Positions 45,505 to 57,229 of a stretch of DNA of 64,000 nucleotides are shown one piece after another. The DNA is taken from contig NW_026947496.1 of assembly GCF_034190915.1 (NCBI RefSeq), positions 54,942,501 through 55,006,500 of the forward strand. The letters are read 5' to 3'. Each line of letters starts with the position of its first letter. Positions within the stretch are counted from its first letter, which is position 1. Both the position numbers and the translations under genes were made by a program. Source of the stretch: Cavia porcellus (lineage: Eukaryota > Chordata > Mammalia > Rodentia > Caviidae). Under the pieces are notes generated by a model. It was not told the origin of the DNA. It made no database searches and saw nothing but the letters and a program-made list of their open reading frames with translations.

Positions 45505-46075
45505 AGCTGTCCTTTCTGGTCTTTAGATGCTTATGGTTTTTGTGGAACTGGGTTGATCTAAATCTTTAGGGATATTTAAATAGTCAGATTTTTCAAAATC
45601 AGTTTGATTCCAGAGCACTCCACACAGTTGCCTGGCGCCTAATTAACATTCCGAATTGTGCCAGGGAGCCTGGTGGACAGTTCCAGACAGGGCTTCTGGA
45701 GCCCCCAAGGTCAGCCAGGGCTGGAGGCACTGCCATGGGCGCTGCCTGGAAACCTGGCGGCCAGTCCTTGGAGAGAAAAAGACTCAGACCAAGAAGTACG
45801 CCAAGTGGCAAGGGAAGCTTTGGATCTGGGCCTGTTCTCAGCTGAGGAGCCAGCTCCCTGGACGCCTCGGGCCACTCAAAGGACCCAGGGAGCTGCTGTC
45901 CTGGCGTCCACCTCACCATCCCTCACCACCCAACTTCTCATCCTGGGAGGCTGCCCCCAAAGCATGCTTCTTTGTCTTAGTATCCGGCTGGAGATGATGG
46001 GTGGAGGGAGGAAGAGGGCAGAATAATTTTGCCTTGCTGATTGGCAGTGTCCCTTCCCCCAGTCCAGTTGACAGC
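45505..46075. other. GC-rich, no gene recognised
   Basis: Three frames of 106-122 codons overlap on both strands at 45599-46026. No recognisable domain, and no repeat named. Confidence 0.4.
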
Positions 46076-46079
46076 TTGT

Positions 46080-46310
46080 CAAGAGGCTTTCTCTTCTTGG
46101 CTGCCGTCTATGGCGTTAGGTAACCACTGCCTCCCTGGCCCCTGGAGCCTGGGCTAATCCCAGGTTCTCACTGATTGCCCCAGGGCACTGACCAATCTCC
46201 TAAGGATAACTAACTACTTCCACACCTTTGTAAAACAATCCCTTTATTAAACTCTCCTCAGTTAACCACTTGTATATATTATCAGTTCCCTGCTGAAACC
46301 CAGATACAGT
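46080..46310 (+). mobile_element. Possible LTR 3' part
   Basis: 'aaaacaatccctttattaaa' and 'atatattatcagttccctgc' plus 'tgaaacccagatacag' resemble the polyadenylation end of an ERVL-type LTR. The 5' part is unclear. Confidence 0.4.
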
Positions 46311-46314
46311 CACA

Positions 46315-48280
46315 ACACTTGGAAAAAAATAGTGTACTTTTGCTGCAACTGAATTTCTCTGCTATTACCATGAAGGGTTTCTGTCTCAATACCAAGCTGA
46401 ACAAGTCAGGCAGTACAAAAATCTTGATTCACAGTGCCTAAGTAGAGAGGTGGCTATTTTCTCACATAACATTAGGCTTGGAGATAGGTAACCACTGACA
46501 TTGATTTTAATGATTTCAGGGCTGAAGTTTGTTACAATCTCCTATGAATACAAGATGGCTGCTTCTGCTCCAGGCATCTCATCCATCCTCAGATAAAGAA
46601 TAAATTGGCCAAAGAAAAGTAGCATCAATCACTACTTGAATGAAAGAGAAAGATTCCCCTGCTATGCACCTAGCAGGTACTCACTTCCAAGCTCCACCTA
46701 TCGACACAGCTACTAAGGAAATAGGAACAGCAGTTAAATGGCATTCTGTACACTATGCAGCCATTCGCCTTGCTGAAATGAGTCTAGACACTGTTTGAAG
46801 GTAACTCAGCAGTAGGTTTTCCCCATGCACCAAAAATTAACACCAGTACAACTTGCAATGGCTTCAGGATAAGCAGCATGGCTGAGGGAGGAGCCAGCCT
46901 TCACCACCTCCCATTTCCCCGTGCTTACTGGAAAAGCAGGGATTTTGCTAACTAGTACATGACACTGTTCAGCCATCAACTCTTCCACCAAAATATCAGA
47001 ATTGAAAGTCTAGAGGGCCCACAAAGAGTTAGGGCAATCCATATTGTCCCAGTGCATCCGGCCAAGTTCAGGCTTGCCCCAGAGTTGCAGGGTGCAGAAT
47101 TTTAGAGTGAAGGGCAGAGTGTTCCCAATAACAAATTCAAGAGGTTGCAAAAAGGACCCAAATCAGGACAGGACACTGCTCCCCTCCCAGCTCCTCCTCC
47201 CCACCCCAAGAATGCTCTCGGGTTGCTAGCTCCCATGTACCTTGCATTGCAAGCAACATCATTCATACATTCCAAACCCCCCAAGTTTCCTTACCCCCAT
47301 ATTGGCTCAAATATCTAAGCATATAACAATTTGTTTGGCTGTGCCATCACTGTAAAATGACACCAGACTCGTTATTTTCTTCATTTTGCTCATCTGTCTC
47401 ATCATTTTCCTGACAAAGAACATGGATGGTGTGTAATCAATTTTCTTTTGTTTAGTTTTTTTGAAAAATGACACCAGGCATCCATCAGGAGGGAAATGAA
47501 AATACTCCTCAGCAGATTACACTTTTCCTCTATTTCACCCTTCCAAGCAGGACTGAAAAAACATCGCCCAAATGGGCATAAGAAGCTGCCAGTCATAAGT
47601 TGTCACACTCAAGCTCTTCGCAGACTTTCAGTCTGGTGGGTTTCACTTAGCCCCTCTGAGCCTCCTGCACAGGTTGGGGGAAAAAAGGTTAATGCCACAC
47701 TGTGTTTGAGGTTTATCAAACATATCACACTTTCCATGAACAGTTTTGGAAATACCCAAGCAATAGGATGACCCTGCAAAGCACCTTACTGCTTCATGTT
47801 GGAGTCTATGTGTATTTTGATGGAAATATAATCCATATGTTTGCTTCATGTATACATACTCCTCCATACAGTTCTAAGAGCTAACTGATTGATGTCCGAA
47901 GGCCTTCAAAGTCTTTTTTAAACAATTTTTTCATCCAAAAAGAAAAAGGAAGCTGCCTTCACTGGCAGCAGCAGGAGTTTGCCTGCCAAACATTTAGAGT
48001 GTGCCAAGATGCAGGAGCCAAAGGCCCAGAGAAGCAGATGAAAGGTCAGGGGTTGCCCTACTCCAGGAAGAAGGGGTGTAACTATTTTCTATAGTCAGTA
48101 GTTATGAAACACCCACTACTTACAGGCTGGAGTGTTGAGGATGGGGTGCAGGACAGACGCCAAAATGACCTGTCCATGTTCCCTATTCACAGAGCTGCCT
48201 ACCACGTATACTAGAGCAAGCAACTCTTTTCTATAAAAGGTCAGTCAATAGCTTGGCTTTCCAAGTCAGGAAATGCTTGT
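46315..48280. other. ~2 kb with no gene or confidently named repeat
   Basis: Lower-GC sequence. 'tacaagatggctgcttctgc' near 46550 suggests an old mammalian interspersed repeat, but I cannot name it. 47640-47890 also looks like eroded repeat text. No exon is recognised. Confidence 0.35.
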
Positions 48281-48284
48281 GGCC

Positions 48285-48410
48285 TGTCCTCAGCTCTGCC
48301 ACTGTAGCGTGAAAGCAGCCACATGCATCTCAGTGACAAGGGAGCATGGCCATGTTCCAGTCAAACTTGATTCACAAAAACAAGGGCAAAGAAGGACTAG
48401 ACGGTGAGCC
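48285..48410 (-). mobile_element. hAT-Charlie fragment (MER58-like), inverse orientation
   Basis: 'cagctctgccactgtagcgt', 'gaaagcagccacatgcatct', 'ggccatgttccagtcaaact' and 'ttcacaaaaacaaggg' are the complement-side text of the element seen at 711-850. Confidence 0.75.
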
Positions 48411-48995
48411 ACAGCGGCAACCCAGGTCAAAGTGGAACCACACTGCAGTGTTGATACGTGACCATCTCGTTCTCTGTTAACAGCAGTCTCGCCTGGTTTC
48501 CCCTCATGGCGGTGGATGTGAAACAAACAGAGGCACCTCTACATGCAGAAGAAAGTACACACAGCCTTCGATATAGTGGAGATGACTTAGAAATGATGAG
48601 AGCTAACATTTCCAGGTGGCCTCACCACCCCACCCAGAGCACTAAATGCACCTTATCACCCATGACAGCTGCGGGGAAAGGCTCAGCTCTGGGTTTCCAA
48701 TAGAAGGACACGGGCTTGACAGGTAGTCATAGCCTCCGGAAACCAGGCACTGGTGTGCATTTAGGGGAGAGGAGCCGGGTTAATCCACCAGATACGCACA
48801 GTCTAGCAACCGCTTTGGCAGGATAATGGGCTTTTTGGACTCTGGCAGGAAGGAGCAGAAAGCATGGCCGACTCACTCAGGAAGACATAAGCCATGAAAG
48901 GTAGCCCTCTGTGCTGCAGCTCTGCAGTGGATGCCATCTATGGGAGAGGCTGGGCTTGGGGCGTCTGGGCAGGCCAACCCCACAACCCCCAACAC

Positions 48996-49046
48996 ACACA
49001 CACGTGCATGCACACACTCACACATGCATGTATGCACACGCACACA
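48996..49046. repeat. (CA)n-rich microsatellite
   Basis: Interrupted CA repeat with CATG inserts. Spurious H/T-rich frames cross it. Confidence 0.9.
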
Positions 49047-49049
49047 CCG

Positions 49050-49795
49050 TGGCAGGTGTCATTTCTAGGGCCATGTGGCTCCAATAATGAGGACAAATTG
49101 GAAGAAAGCAGGTGAACCCAAGAGGTTGCAACCACTCTGACATTGGCTCTGGCCCAGGACAGGGAGCTTTGGCCATGGCTGGCCCCTGAAGCAGCAACTG
49201 GTTAGACAACTGTCACTTCCCATTTCCTGTTTAAGGGTTGTAACCTGACACCCAGACTTGAGACTTTCTGGTAGAATTCATATAATGACATTATGACATC
49301 TTGTGGTCACTTAGAGGAACCCACACTATTCCTGGTGGGTTTCAGTCCTGAAGGAGAAACATACCCCCCTCCATTTAACCACCACCAGCCAAAGCAGCCC
49401 AAGAAAACATTGTGCCTGTCCCTCCTTCTGACTGGCCAACCAGCTAAGTTTCTACCATTTACTCTCTCATGCTGCTCAAAGTGTGGTCCTCAGATCAACC
49501 AGACCAGACTCAGCACAAAGTCTTCGGCCGCCTGGAGTCAGGATCACGTGCAGTAAGAGTCCAGGTGAGTGGTGTCTTGCACAGTGAAGCTAGTTTATCT
49601 CTCTTTAAACCTCCACTTAAAGCTATGTTTTATTTCTTGTTTGGCACTGGAGAGAAGATAAGCCTGAGAGGTGAGCCACCAGAATCTTAAGCCAGAAGAG
49701 AAGGTCCTCTGTGTGGTTCTAATAGCCAGGCTGTTTCCAGGAGCCCTTAGGTGATATCAGTGACTTTGCTTGTTTATTCTTCCTGGTATATTGGA
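49050..49795. other. No gene or recognised repeat
   Basis: 'gctcaaagtgtggtcctcag' at about 49475 hints at an eroded MER5-type hAT element. Otherwise unique-looking. Confidence 0.4.
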
Positions 49796-49799
49796 TAGT

Positions 49800-49925
49800 G
49801 TTGCCACATACCATGCTAAACCTGCTATGTGTCCTATTTCACTTTGAGGAAGAAACTTTTATTAGCCCCATTTTATACACAAAGAGACAAGACTCAGAAA
49901 GCAAATCAGCTTTGAGCTAATCATG
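49800..49925 (-). mobile_element. MIR SINE, reverse orientation
   Basis: 'aacctgctatgtgtcctatt', 'tattagccccattttataca' and 'caaagagacaagactcagaa' are the complement of MIR/MIR3. Confidence 0.65.
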
Positions 49926-49929
49926 GTGA

Positions 49930-51040
49930 CGTTTATCTCTGCTCAGTTCCCAAAACATGTTGGCATTAGGGAAAAGAAATTCAAAGTCGAACAAACAGGA
50001 AAGTGGTAGGGGTAGGGACAACAAACAGAAAGTGTCCGAGATGTTGAAGAAGATGGAGAGGCGGTAGACAAGTGACATCCCTGTGGAGCTTGGTTTCTCC
50101 TCTCTGCTGGAAGCCTGCAGGGAAGGCAGCCAGGAAGAGGGAGCGATGAGCACTGCAGCGCCCAGAGGGTCAGAGGCGCCTTGGAGGCAGGTGTGGGTGG
50201 CGCTGAGACAGGAGGGAGGGCTGGAAGTCAGTGCAAGCGCAGAACCCCATCCAGCAGCCGCCCCAGACCCACATTCCCAGCCAACGGCCCCAGCTCTGCA
50301 GCTGCGATGGGAAAGTGGCTCTCACGAGAGGCTATGGCAGGAATGCTGGCCCGTGGGAAGCCACAGCCATAAAGGCAAGAATGAGAACTGTGCTGAAAGC
50401 GAGGAGTTGGGGGATGTCTGTCCCCTGAAGAGGGAGGCTCTAAGCCCGCCCTCAACCCACCTCCACACTGCTCACTCTCTGGCTTACCAGCAACCAGCCA
50501 CTGCCACCTCCACCATGCGTGCAAGCAGGCACACACAGACACAGACACATGCATGCACGCATGCACACACCCCAGGCGGATCTTCAGTGGCTTCTTCTCC
50601 AGGGAAGCTGAGCCAGAAGCAAAGACCTGCAGAATTTGATAATTAGAAGCCTGTAGGAAAAATGCCCACCCATGGGTTTCCCAATTAGACAGATACATGC
50701 CCCGAGACATTTGAAGAGTTTTTACAGTTAGACAGATGAAGGGAAATAAATAGAAATTTGGAGGATACAAGGAGCAGAAGGTTTTTAAAAACATCTTCAT
50801 AAAGACAAATACTGTATCTTCTAAAAAATAACAGAGTCTTCTAAGAAGTGGTTAGGAAAAAAAAAATCAGTGATTCTGGAAATGAAAAACAGGACAGCAG
50901 AAGGGTAAATGACACTTGGGTGACCAAAGCAAGGTAGCCGATGAGGGTGAGAGTTCTGGTCTGATTTCCTGCTTCTTCCTCTCCCCTCTTTAACCAATGT
51001 TCAGCCCCAGCCTCCTCTCAATACTGCCTCAGTCACATAC
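49930..51040. other. No gene recognised; GC/CpG-richer at 50130-50370
   Basis: A 187-codon plus-strand frame (50083-50646, opening at GTG) faces a 190-codon minus-strand frame (50228-50800). Both cross the CA-rich tract at 50526-50573. A handful of CpGs does not make an island. Confidence 0.4.
50526..50573. repeat. CA-rich imperfect microsatellite
   Basis: Interrupted ACACAG/CATGCA units, with similar composition to 48996-49046. Confidence 0.85.
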
Positions 51041-51044
51041 TGAA

Positions 51045-51430
51045 CAGACCCTAAGAGGAGACTGGGGGCCTTAAATTCCTATATTGAAGGCCTAAGACTT
51101 AGTATTTCAGAATGTGACTATAGTTCAAGATACAGCTTTTTAGAGAGGTGATTAAGTTAGGTAAAGTCGTTTGTGTGGCCTTAATTCAATATGACTGATG
51201 TCCTTCTAAGAGGTAATTCAAATGAAAGTTGCCCACACAAAGAAATGGCCACACACGAGGACACAGTGAGAAGATGGCCACCTGCAGGTCAAGGAGAAAG
51301 GCCTTCGAAGAAACCAACCCAGCTGACACTTTAGTCTTGGACTCCTGAATTCCAGAATATGAGGAATAAAGTTCCATCTGTTAGACACTGGCTTGTGGTG
51401 TTGGGCCATTGCTGTGCACTGTAATTTAAA
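51045..51430 (+). mobile_element. MLT1-type MaLR LTR
   Basis: 'agtatttcagaatgtgacta', 'agaggtgattaagttagg', 'ttcaatatgactgatgtcct', 'gacacagtgagaagatggcc', 'cgaagaaaccaacccagctg' and 'aggaataaagttccatctgt' are MLT1 blocks in order, nearly complete. Confidence 0.9.
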
Positions 51431-51434
51431 TCCA

Positions 51435-52275
51435 GTTCAGCTGTCCCCAAGGATCTGTCATGATTGGAGGCTTGGTCTCCACGATGGCGCTGTGGAATCT
51501 TTAAGAGATGGGGCCCAGAGCGAGGTCCTGGGGACCCTTGGGCCCGTCCTCAAAAGTGAGCATGGTCTTCTGGAGTGGGCTGCTCTAAAGCCTGTTCACC
51601 CACCCAGTCCCTGCTTCTGGCTGGAAGTGGAGCGACAGCACTTGTGTGTTCCTGAACATGATCCCAGAGTTGCCATCTGAGCCACGCAGTAACAGCCAAG
51701 GGGGAAGCCCGATTTCAGAGTCTGTGCTGTGCCATCTTCACTGTGAAACTCCAACAGACTGAGCCAAAGAAACCTAAAGAAATGTCAGATAAATGCTTGT
51801 TAAGCAGGATGTCCTCTTTTCTAGAATCAGGGCATCTCAATGACGGCCCTTTAAAATCCTTCTGAAGGTGGCTTTGCAGCCCTGGTCTCTGAGTGACCCT
51901 GATGGATGCCTACCAGGGTCATTCAGATGAAAAGGGGTTTCTGTAGGCCAGGCTGACCACCTTCAGGACACCTCAAAGATGGGCATTCTGGCTTCAGCCC
52001 AGTGAAGGTGGGACTTTCTAGTCACAAGAGCTGCTGCCTGGCAACAGGACGGGATCCTGGGGAGGAAGGGAGATCCCTGTGCTTGGGGGAATTCAATCCA
52101 CACTTCGGTAGGTGGGCGAACTTTGTAAGGGGAAACTGTGCTTCTGCCTGGCACAGAGGTGCCTGTGAAAGCTTTCTGGAATTAAAAGAAGCTTGTGGAG
52201 AGCACTGGTACTTGAAGAATGGAGCTTGGGCATTGCTGGGGATTTCTAAAGTCCTCGTTCATCAGAGCCCACCTC
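51435..52275. other. No gene or recognised repeat
   Basis: Nothing recognised. The frames at 51393-51680 and 52002-52310 (95-102 codons) lack known domains. Confidence 0.4.
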
Positions 52276-52291
52276 TAAAATTCCAGTTACC

Positions 52292-52441
52292 ACCATTGTT
52301 GATTCCTTAGTAACTTGTTTTGAAGTTTTGCTTCATTGTTCTGTTCTGATTAGCTTTATTCTGTTTTGTTTTATTTGATTTTATTTTCTTTAAGATAAAA
52401 AAAAAATTTCCTTCTTCAAAAAAAAAAATAAACACATAAAG
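52292..52441 (+). mobile_element. A-tailed retro-insertion of unknown source
   Basis: A 150-bp segment is flanked by perfect 16-bp direct repeats 'taaaattccagttacc' (52276-52291 and 52442-52457). Its 3' end is A-rich, with two A runs and AATAAA at 52429-52434. The body is T-rich and unlike B1, ID, MIR or the L1 text elsewhere in the window. It is either an mRNA 3'-UTR fragment (processed-pseudogene tail) or a 5'-truncated LINE 3' end. Confidence 0.85.
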
Positions 52442-52679
52442 TAAAATTCCAGTTACCCCCAAATCAGGGGACCAGCATTAATACTTTTTACTTCCCACAG
52501 TTTATTCTAGTGACAGGATTGAAAGTCAGAATGAGGCAGAGGCCTGGGAGTCTCCCTACTTTGAGATACCTCCGTGCTCTGGCTGGTGGAGGGAGAGTAG
52601 GCTTGCAGAGGAATGTGATTGAGATGCACACGTAATGTTTACATGAAAAGTGTATTACAGAAAAGACACATTGTCTTTA

Positions 52680-53060
52680 TGATGTGTGATCAAAAATACA
52701 ATGAATATTGCTGCCGAATGCCACCCCACAGAATCCCAGGCTTATAAAAACATTACAATGTGTCCCTGTCCACTTTATTCTCTGGTACCCTGTGACATCT
52801 AGTTCTTCCCTGCAATCAAAATAACCATGACAGGTCACATTTTGAATTGGTTTACAAAACCCAGACAGTCAACTAAATACTCAAGTGACAGGACTTCCAG
52901 AATGGCTTCAGAAAGGGGCAAGGCTGATGGGATGAAGGTTTCTGAAACAAGGAGGCTTGTGTCGGGGGAGTTTAATGGAGTCCTTAACAGTACTGCATTA
53001 AAATTTTTTTCATTTAAACACTCAGTGTATTGCTCCATCACACCTCCTATAGCAGAAGTC
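52680..53060 (+). pseudogene. Mariner-like transposon copy C, degraded
   Basis: It begins 'gtgtgatcaaaaatacaatg', holds 'ataaaaacattacaatgtgt', 'ccctgtgacatctagttctt', 'gacttccagaatggcttcag' and ends near 'ttcatttaaacactc'. Blocks follow copies A and B in order, with premature stops. Confidence 0.7.
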
Positions 53061-53064
53061 TTAG

Positions 53065-53305
53065 ATCCCTTTTCACTTTCTTTCTGTTCTCCTTAGCAGG
53101 AATTTGCCTCTTCATAGTTTCCAAAATCCATGACCTGACCTGCTCAAAGTCATGCTCAGAGATGACCTGATCTATTCAAGGCTGCTCCGTGGATGGCATT
53201 AGACCAGTAGCTGAGCTTATCTTTTGGTTCCTAGCCCAGTACATTTTGTCACACCCCCACATGCAGTCTAACAGTTCAATCATAAAACACAACTGCAGAA
53301 GAAAT
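53065..53305. other. No gene or recognised repeat
   Basis: Short interval between the mariner-like copy and a MIR. Nothing recognised. Confidence 0.4.
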
Positions 53306-53309
53306 AATA

Positions 53310-53510
53310 ATAAACTTGTATCAGGTACTGCATTTACCCATCTATACATCAAGCACTGGATTTTCTTTATACCTGTCACACAATTCATCTCTGAAACAAT
53401 CTCACAAGATTTTTAGATGCTACCATGAGCCCCTCCTTCACTTGTGAGGAAACTGAGGCTCAGTGTGATGCAGTAACTTGCCCAAGCCAGACCTGAAACT
53501 CAAACTCCAT
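53310..53510 (-). mobile_element. MIR SINE, reverse orientation
   Basis: 'atctctgaaacaatctcaca', 'cttgtgaggaaactgaggct', 'cagtgtgatgcagtaact' and 'tgcccaagccagacctga' are the complement of MIR, nearly full length. Confidence 0.85.
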
Positions 53511-53854
53511 GGCCTGAGCAATAATCACTATGTTCTGCTGCTTTCCCAGGAGGGTGCAGTGCACACCAGAAACTTTAAAAAAAGCTTCCTGGGGGAGACA
53601 TCTTTGAACTTTGCAGAAATAGATTAAAGAGGAACGGGTATATGAGCAGAGATAAGGAGCAGGTCTCCCAGCTGGGCCAATCCAAAAGTGAGACCTAGGC
53701 CCTAGTGGAGGAGGAGGAAGCCCTGGAGAACCACCCTGTTGGCTGTGGGGCAGGCACATAATGCACTCCCTTTAGATGGCTAAATGGGCTTGAGACATTG
53801 CAGAGAGGGAGGGCGGGGCATGGGTAAGGAGACGTGAGCCTGGACACATTTCTT

Positions 53855-53930
53855 CAGGCTTGAAGAGGTCAGTCTGCTTGTCCAAGGTCACCCAGCTGAG
53901 ACAGACTGAGCCAAGACGGGAACCCCAGTC
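53855..53930 (-). mobile_element. MIR SINE fragment, reverse orientation
   Basis: 'gcttgtccaaggtcacccag', 'ctgagacagactgagccaag' and 'acgggaaccccagtccg' are the complement of MIR. Confidence 0.8.
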
Positions 53931-53934
53931 CGCC

Positions 53935-54585
53935 TGACCCCACGCCCAGCTCACATGCTGAGGAAATGCAACTTCCTGTGAAGTAGCAGAGACACAACGG
54001 TCTGTTTCTCTGCTCCTTCCTGAGAATCGCTAACGTGAGCCCAAAGGAACAAAGCACGGTTATAAATAAGGACAAAAAGAGGAGGGAGACGTGAATACAA
54101 GCAAGAGACAGCATACCAGTGTAAGTATGCACATATTATACACGGGACTGAAAAGCAGGTGAGTGAGCAAAGAGGTATCAGAGCCAACAGAGCTGAGCTC
54201 AGCCAAAGGGGAAGAATTCCATGCAAATCTATTGATCAGTGTTCCGGAGCCCCAGAAGACATCACCAGCCAGAGGTGCCGGGCAGCTCTGAGAACAAGTA
54301 GAGCTGAAACCAGAATGATTAAAAACTTTTCAAAACAATCTAGACCCTCAGATTTCCTGTCACCTGCAGGCAACAAAGTAACAAACCTTACACCAATACA
54401 ACAGGAGGAAAGAAGTTTAGCATGCAGCCAACTTCAGGCCAAGAGGCTCTGGATTTAGGACTTCTGGGCACAACAGATGTGATGCTGAGCCAGCAAGTTC
54501 CAAAACGGAGCAAGGAGGATTCAGTGACACTCTGGACACCCCAGGATGATACACACCCAACCCCAGAAGTTTACTATCTTGCGCC
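53935..54585. other. No gene or recognised repeat
   Basis: Nothing recognised. A 99-codon plus frame at 54159-54458 shows no domain. Confidence 0.4.
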
Positions 54586-54589
54586 CCTA

Positions 54590-54893
54590 AAACCTCATAT
54601 GATTATAAGTGAGACCCTTAGATGGTGATTGGATTCCAGGGCTTAGAGCTGGCTTGATGTTAGAAGGTAGGGTCTGGCCAGAAGAGGCAGGTCGCAGGAG
54701 GCATGGCCTGATGTGTTTATCTCCCTCCTCGCTCCTCCTCCCTGCTGCTCTCTGCTTCCTGAATGCCAAGCCATGGGCAACTCTCCTGTGCCACGCCCCT
54801 GTGCCATGCAGTCTAAAATAAACCTCTCCTCCTTTAAGCTGCGTGTGTCAGGTATTATGTCTCAGTGATGAGAGAAGTGACTGAGACACAGGG
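54590..54893 (+). mobile_element. MaLR-type LTR, 3' two thirds
   Basis: 'tgctctctgcttcctgaatg', 'ctaaaataaacctctcctcc', 'tttaagctgcgtgtgtcagg' and 'tattatgtctcagtgatgag', ending at 'gtgactgagacaca', match the 3' end of rodent MaLR LTRs with the AATAAA signal. Confidence 0.8.
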
Positions 54894-54999
54894 TGGACAC
54901 CTGTGTTGGTTTGCCCAAGGCCAATGGGTCACCATTGGAGAACAGGGCAAGTCCTGGGGAAACTAGAAAAATTGAGATTCCTCTTACATTACCTCTGTG

Positions 55000-55600
55000 G
55001 AGGGTTAATTAATGGTCAGCTTAGAAGACCCAGCTGAACCGAATCAGCATGGTTCTGGTGTGGAGGGCCCACCTGCGGATTGTTGCCAATAGCATAAGAA
55101 GAGAACTAGAGGAGAAAATGTGAAGCTGTTGATTCTCTCGGAGAAGCTTGTCACACTGGCTTTCCTGATAAGAACTTGGCTGTTTTCACTGTCAGAAGCG
55201 CCTGGAGCCCTCACTGTCACTGAGGATGGCTGCAGTTCTCTTTGGGGGAGCTCTGGTCCTTAATTTCAGCATTGCTGCCTGACTCCGGACTGCTAGCACA
55301 GACTTTCCAGCTTCTACAACTGACCTTTGAGCCTTCCCAGTGCAGATCCTTGATTCAGGCTTTCACGAGACATTGCTGTGGACTCTAGGCCTTCAGCTAG
55401 ATTCATGCAGGACATTGCCAAGGGATCCAGGCCCTCAGCTGGATTCTTTGGGTCTCTAGTGCATGGACAGATCTCTGGCACTCTTCTGCATTTGGCTCTT
55501 TGGGTGAATATTATAAAGTAATCCTATAAATTTTTTGTCTTGTATTAAATCTTTTCCCTTGTTAACCCATACTACAACACCCTCTGAGACAAGATTTCTT
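55000..55600 (+). mobile_element. ERVL-type solo LTR with an internal tandem repeat
   Basis: 'ggagggttaattaatggtca', then a long CT-rich middle ('cttccagcttctacaactga') and 'tcctataaattttttgtctt', 'gtattaaatcttttcccttg'. Similar in layout to the LTR at 9822-10395. At 55371-55455 a ~42-bp unit is present twice in imperfect tandem ('gacattgctgtggactctag' / 'gacattgccaagggatccag'). Confidence 0.65.
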
Positions 55601-55934
55601 TCTAGGGAATGTGATTGAGCTGGTGAAAAGACATGCGCAGGAAGAAGGCAGACGAACATGCCCTCCTCGACTATTGGTCCCACTCTGATAGTAAAACCAC
55701 TGTCACCAGGTTCCAGCTCGAATGCAGACCTTCTGCTCAACAGATGGCAGGGTGAGCATGGTAAGCTGGGGCCCAGGCCCTGCAGTGCCTGCTGGCCATG
55801 GCAAGAATATCTGGCCACAGTGCTAAAGACATTCAGAGATCCCCAGGAAGACTTCGGGAGATCTCTCTTTGGGTACATTGTTGTGACACTGTGGGATTAC
55901 AGAAAAGGCCCACCAGGAAGCACTGCTCACAAGC

Positions 55935-56290
55935 ACCAGTATGCAGAAATAGCTGGCGTGCCCATCAGGTGGCCTGTCCATACAATGGAATAGCATTCAG
56001 TCATAAACAGAATGAAATCTATAATGAAGGTGACCCTCAGAAATATTTTGTGAAAGAAAGAATCCAGGTGCAAATGGTCACACATTATCTGATTCCATTT
56101 CCATGAACTGTGCAGCACTAGTACATTGATAAAAGACAGAAAGCAGATTACTAGTAACCGAGGTCTAAAGGCAGAGGGAGAGGTAGAGAGTGATGGGGAT
56201 GTGGGAACGTAAGGACTCCCCAAGCTTGTAAATGCACTCGGTGCCACTTTAAAAATGGTCCATCATGTGAATATATTGTAACTTAATTTT
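55935..56290 (+). mobile_element. LINE L1M 3' end
   Basis: 'gcctgtccatacaatggaat', 'agcattcagtcataaacaga', 'tctgattccatttccatga', 'agacagaaagcagattacta' and 'ggtccatcatgtgaatatat' follow the L1M 3' UTR to its terminus. Confidence 0.85.
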
Positions 56291-56299
56291 TAAAAATCC

Positions 56300-56920
56300 A
56301 TCTGGCAAGAATGGAGAAACTCATATGAATGCCAGCAAGCTCGTCTAGAGACTGAGAGCTGCTGGAGGGGGCCTCTCCGGGACCTCCCCACCCCAGAGCT
56401 GCAAGGGGCAGACATGGAGAGTTTTTGCCACAATAAAACATAATTTCAAATACGTGAACCCAAAAAGAAATAGGGACGGCACCCATCCAGTGCTCCAACC
56501 AGTTTCCTCGTCTCCCACCCCACCCCCAGTCCTGGGCTCCCAGCAGCTGGCCCTGCCCATGGGTTCCTACCGCTTTCCGGAATGTTCTCATGGGAAATTG
56601 TCAATAATCAGATGCCACAGACTCTGCTTTGTGTGTCTGCACTTAGGTTTGTTTAAGAAACACAATTAGGAAGGAAAGGCACACTTTTTTCCCCTGTTGA
56701 GACCTGGGGGAATTGCTGGTATTCGAGCTGGGGCTGTGCAGGCCTCTGGAGCTCGGAAGGCCAGAGCATAAATCCGGCATTCCAGGCAGCCACAGACAGC
56801 CCAGCCGACTGTGGAGGCCTCACCCAGGAATGCAAGCGACTCCCCACCCACTTCCCGGATCTTGAGGATTCTTCTCCCCGTGTCTGGGCACAACACGTTT
56901 CTCTTTGTAGCAAAATACTT
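56300..56920. other. No gene or recognised repeat
   Basis: Moderate GC. Frames of 102-117 codons on the minus strand (56283-56591, 56653-57006) lack known domains. Confidence 0.4.
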
Positions 56921-56924
56921 TTTC

Positions 56925-57225
56925 TTTTTTCAAGGAATTTCACATTTTTCATTAGTGTACATTTGTAATGCACAACAGTTGCATTCACTTTGGGGAACTG
57001 GTACACGTAAATATCGTAAATAGCGTTTCTTGACCATTCTTAGCCTTTCCACCCATCTCCTTCCTTCCCCTGATCCTCTTCCCCTCCTCTGAAGGGGTCT
57101 GTTTCCCGCCCCTCTTGCCTTTACTTTAGTCTTTAATTCATTTATGTTTTGAATGTCTCGCGTAAAAGAAATCATGCAATATTTAACTTTCCGTGTCTGG
57201 CTTGTTTTACAACATGGTAAAGACA
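56925..57225 (+). mobile_element. L1-like fragment
   Basis: 'atttcacatttttcattagt', 'gtcttgttttac'-type text, 'gtctcgcgtaaaagaaatca', 'tgcaatatttaactttccgt' and 'gtctggcttgttttacaaca' match an old L1M segment. The middle is diverged. Confidence 0.55.
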
Positions 57226-57229
57226 TAAA

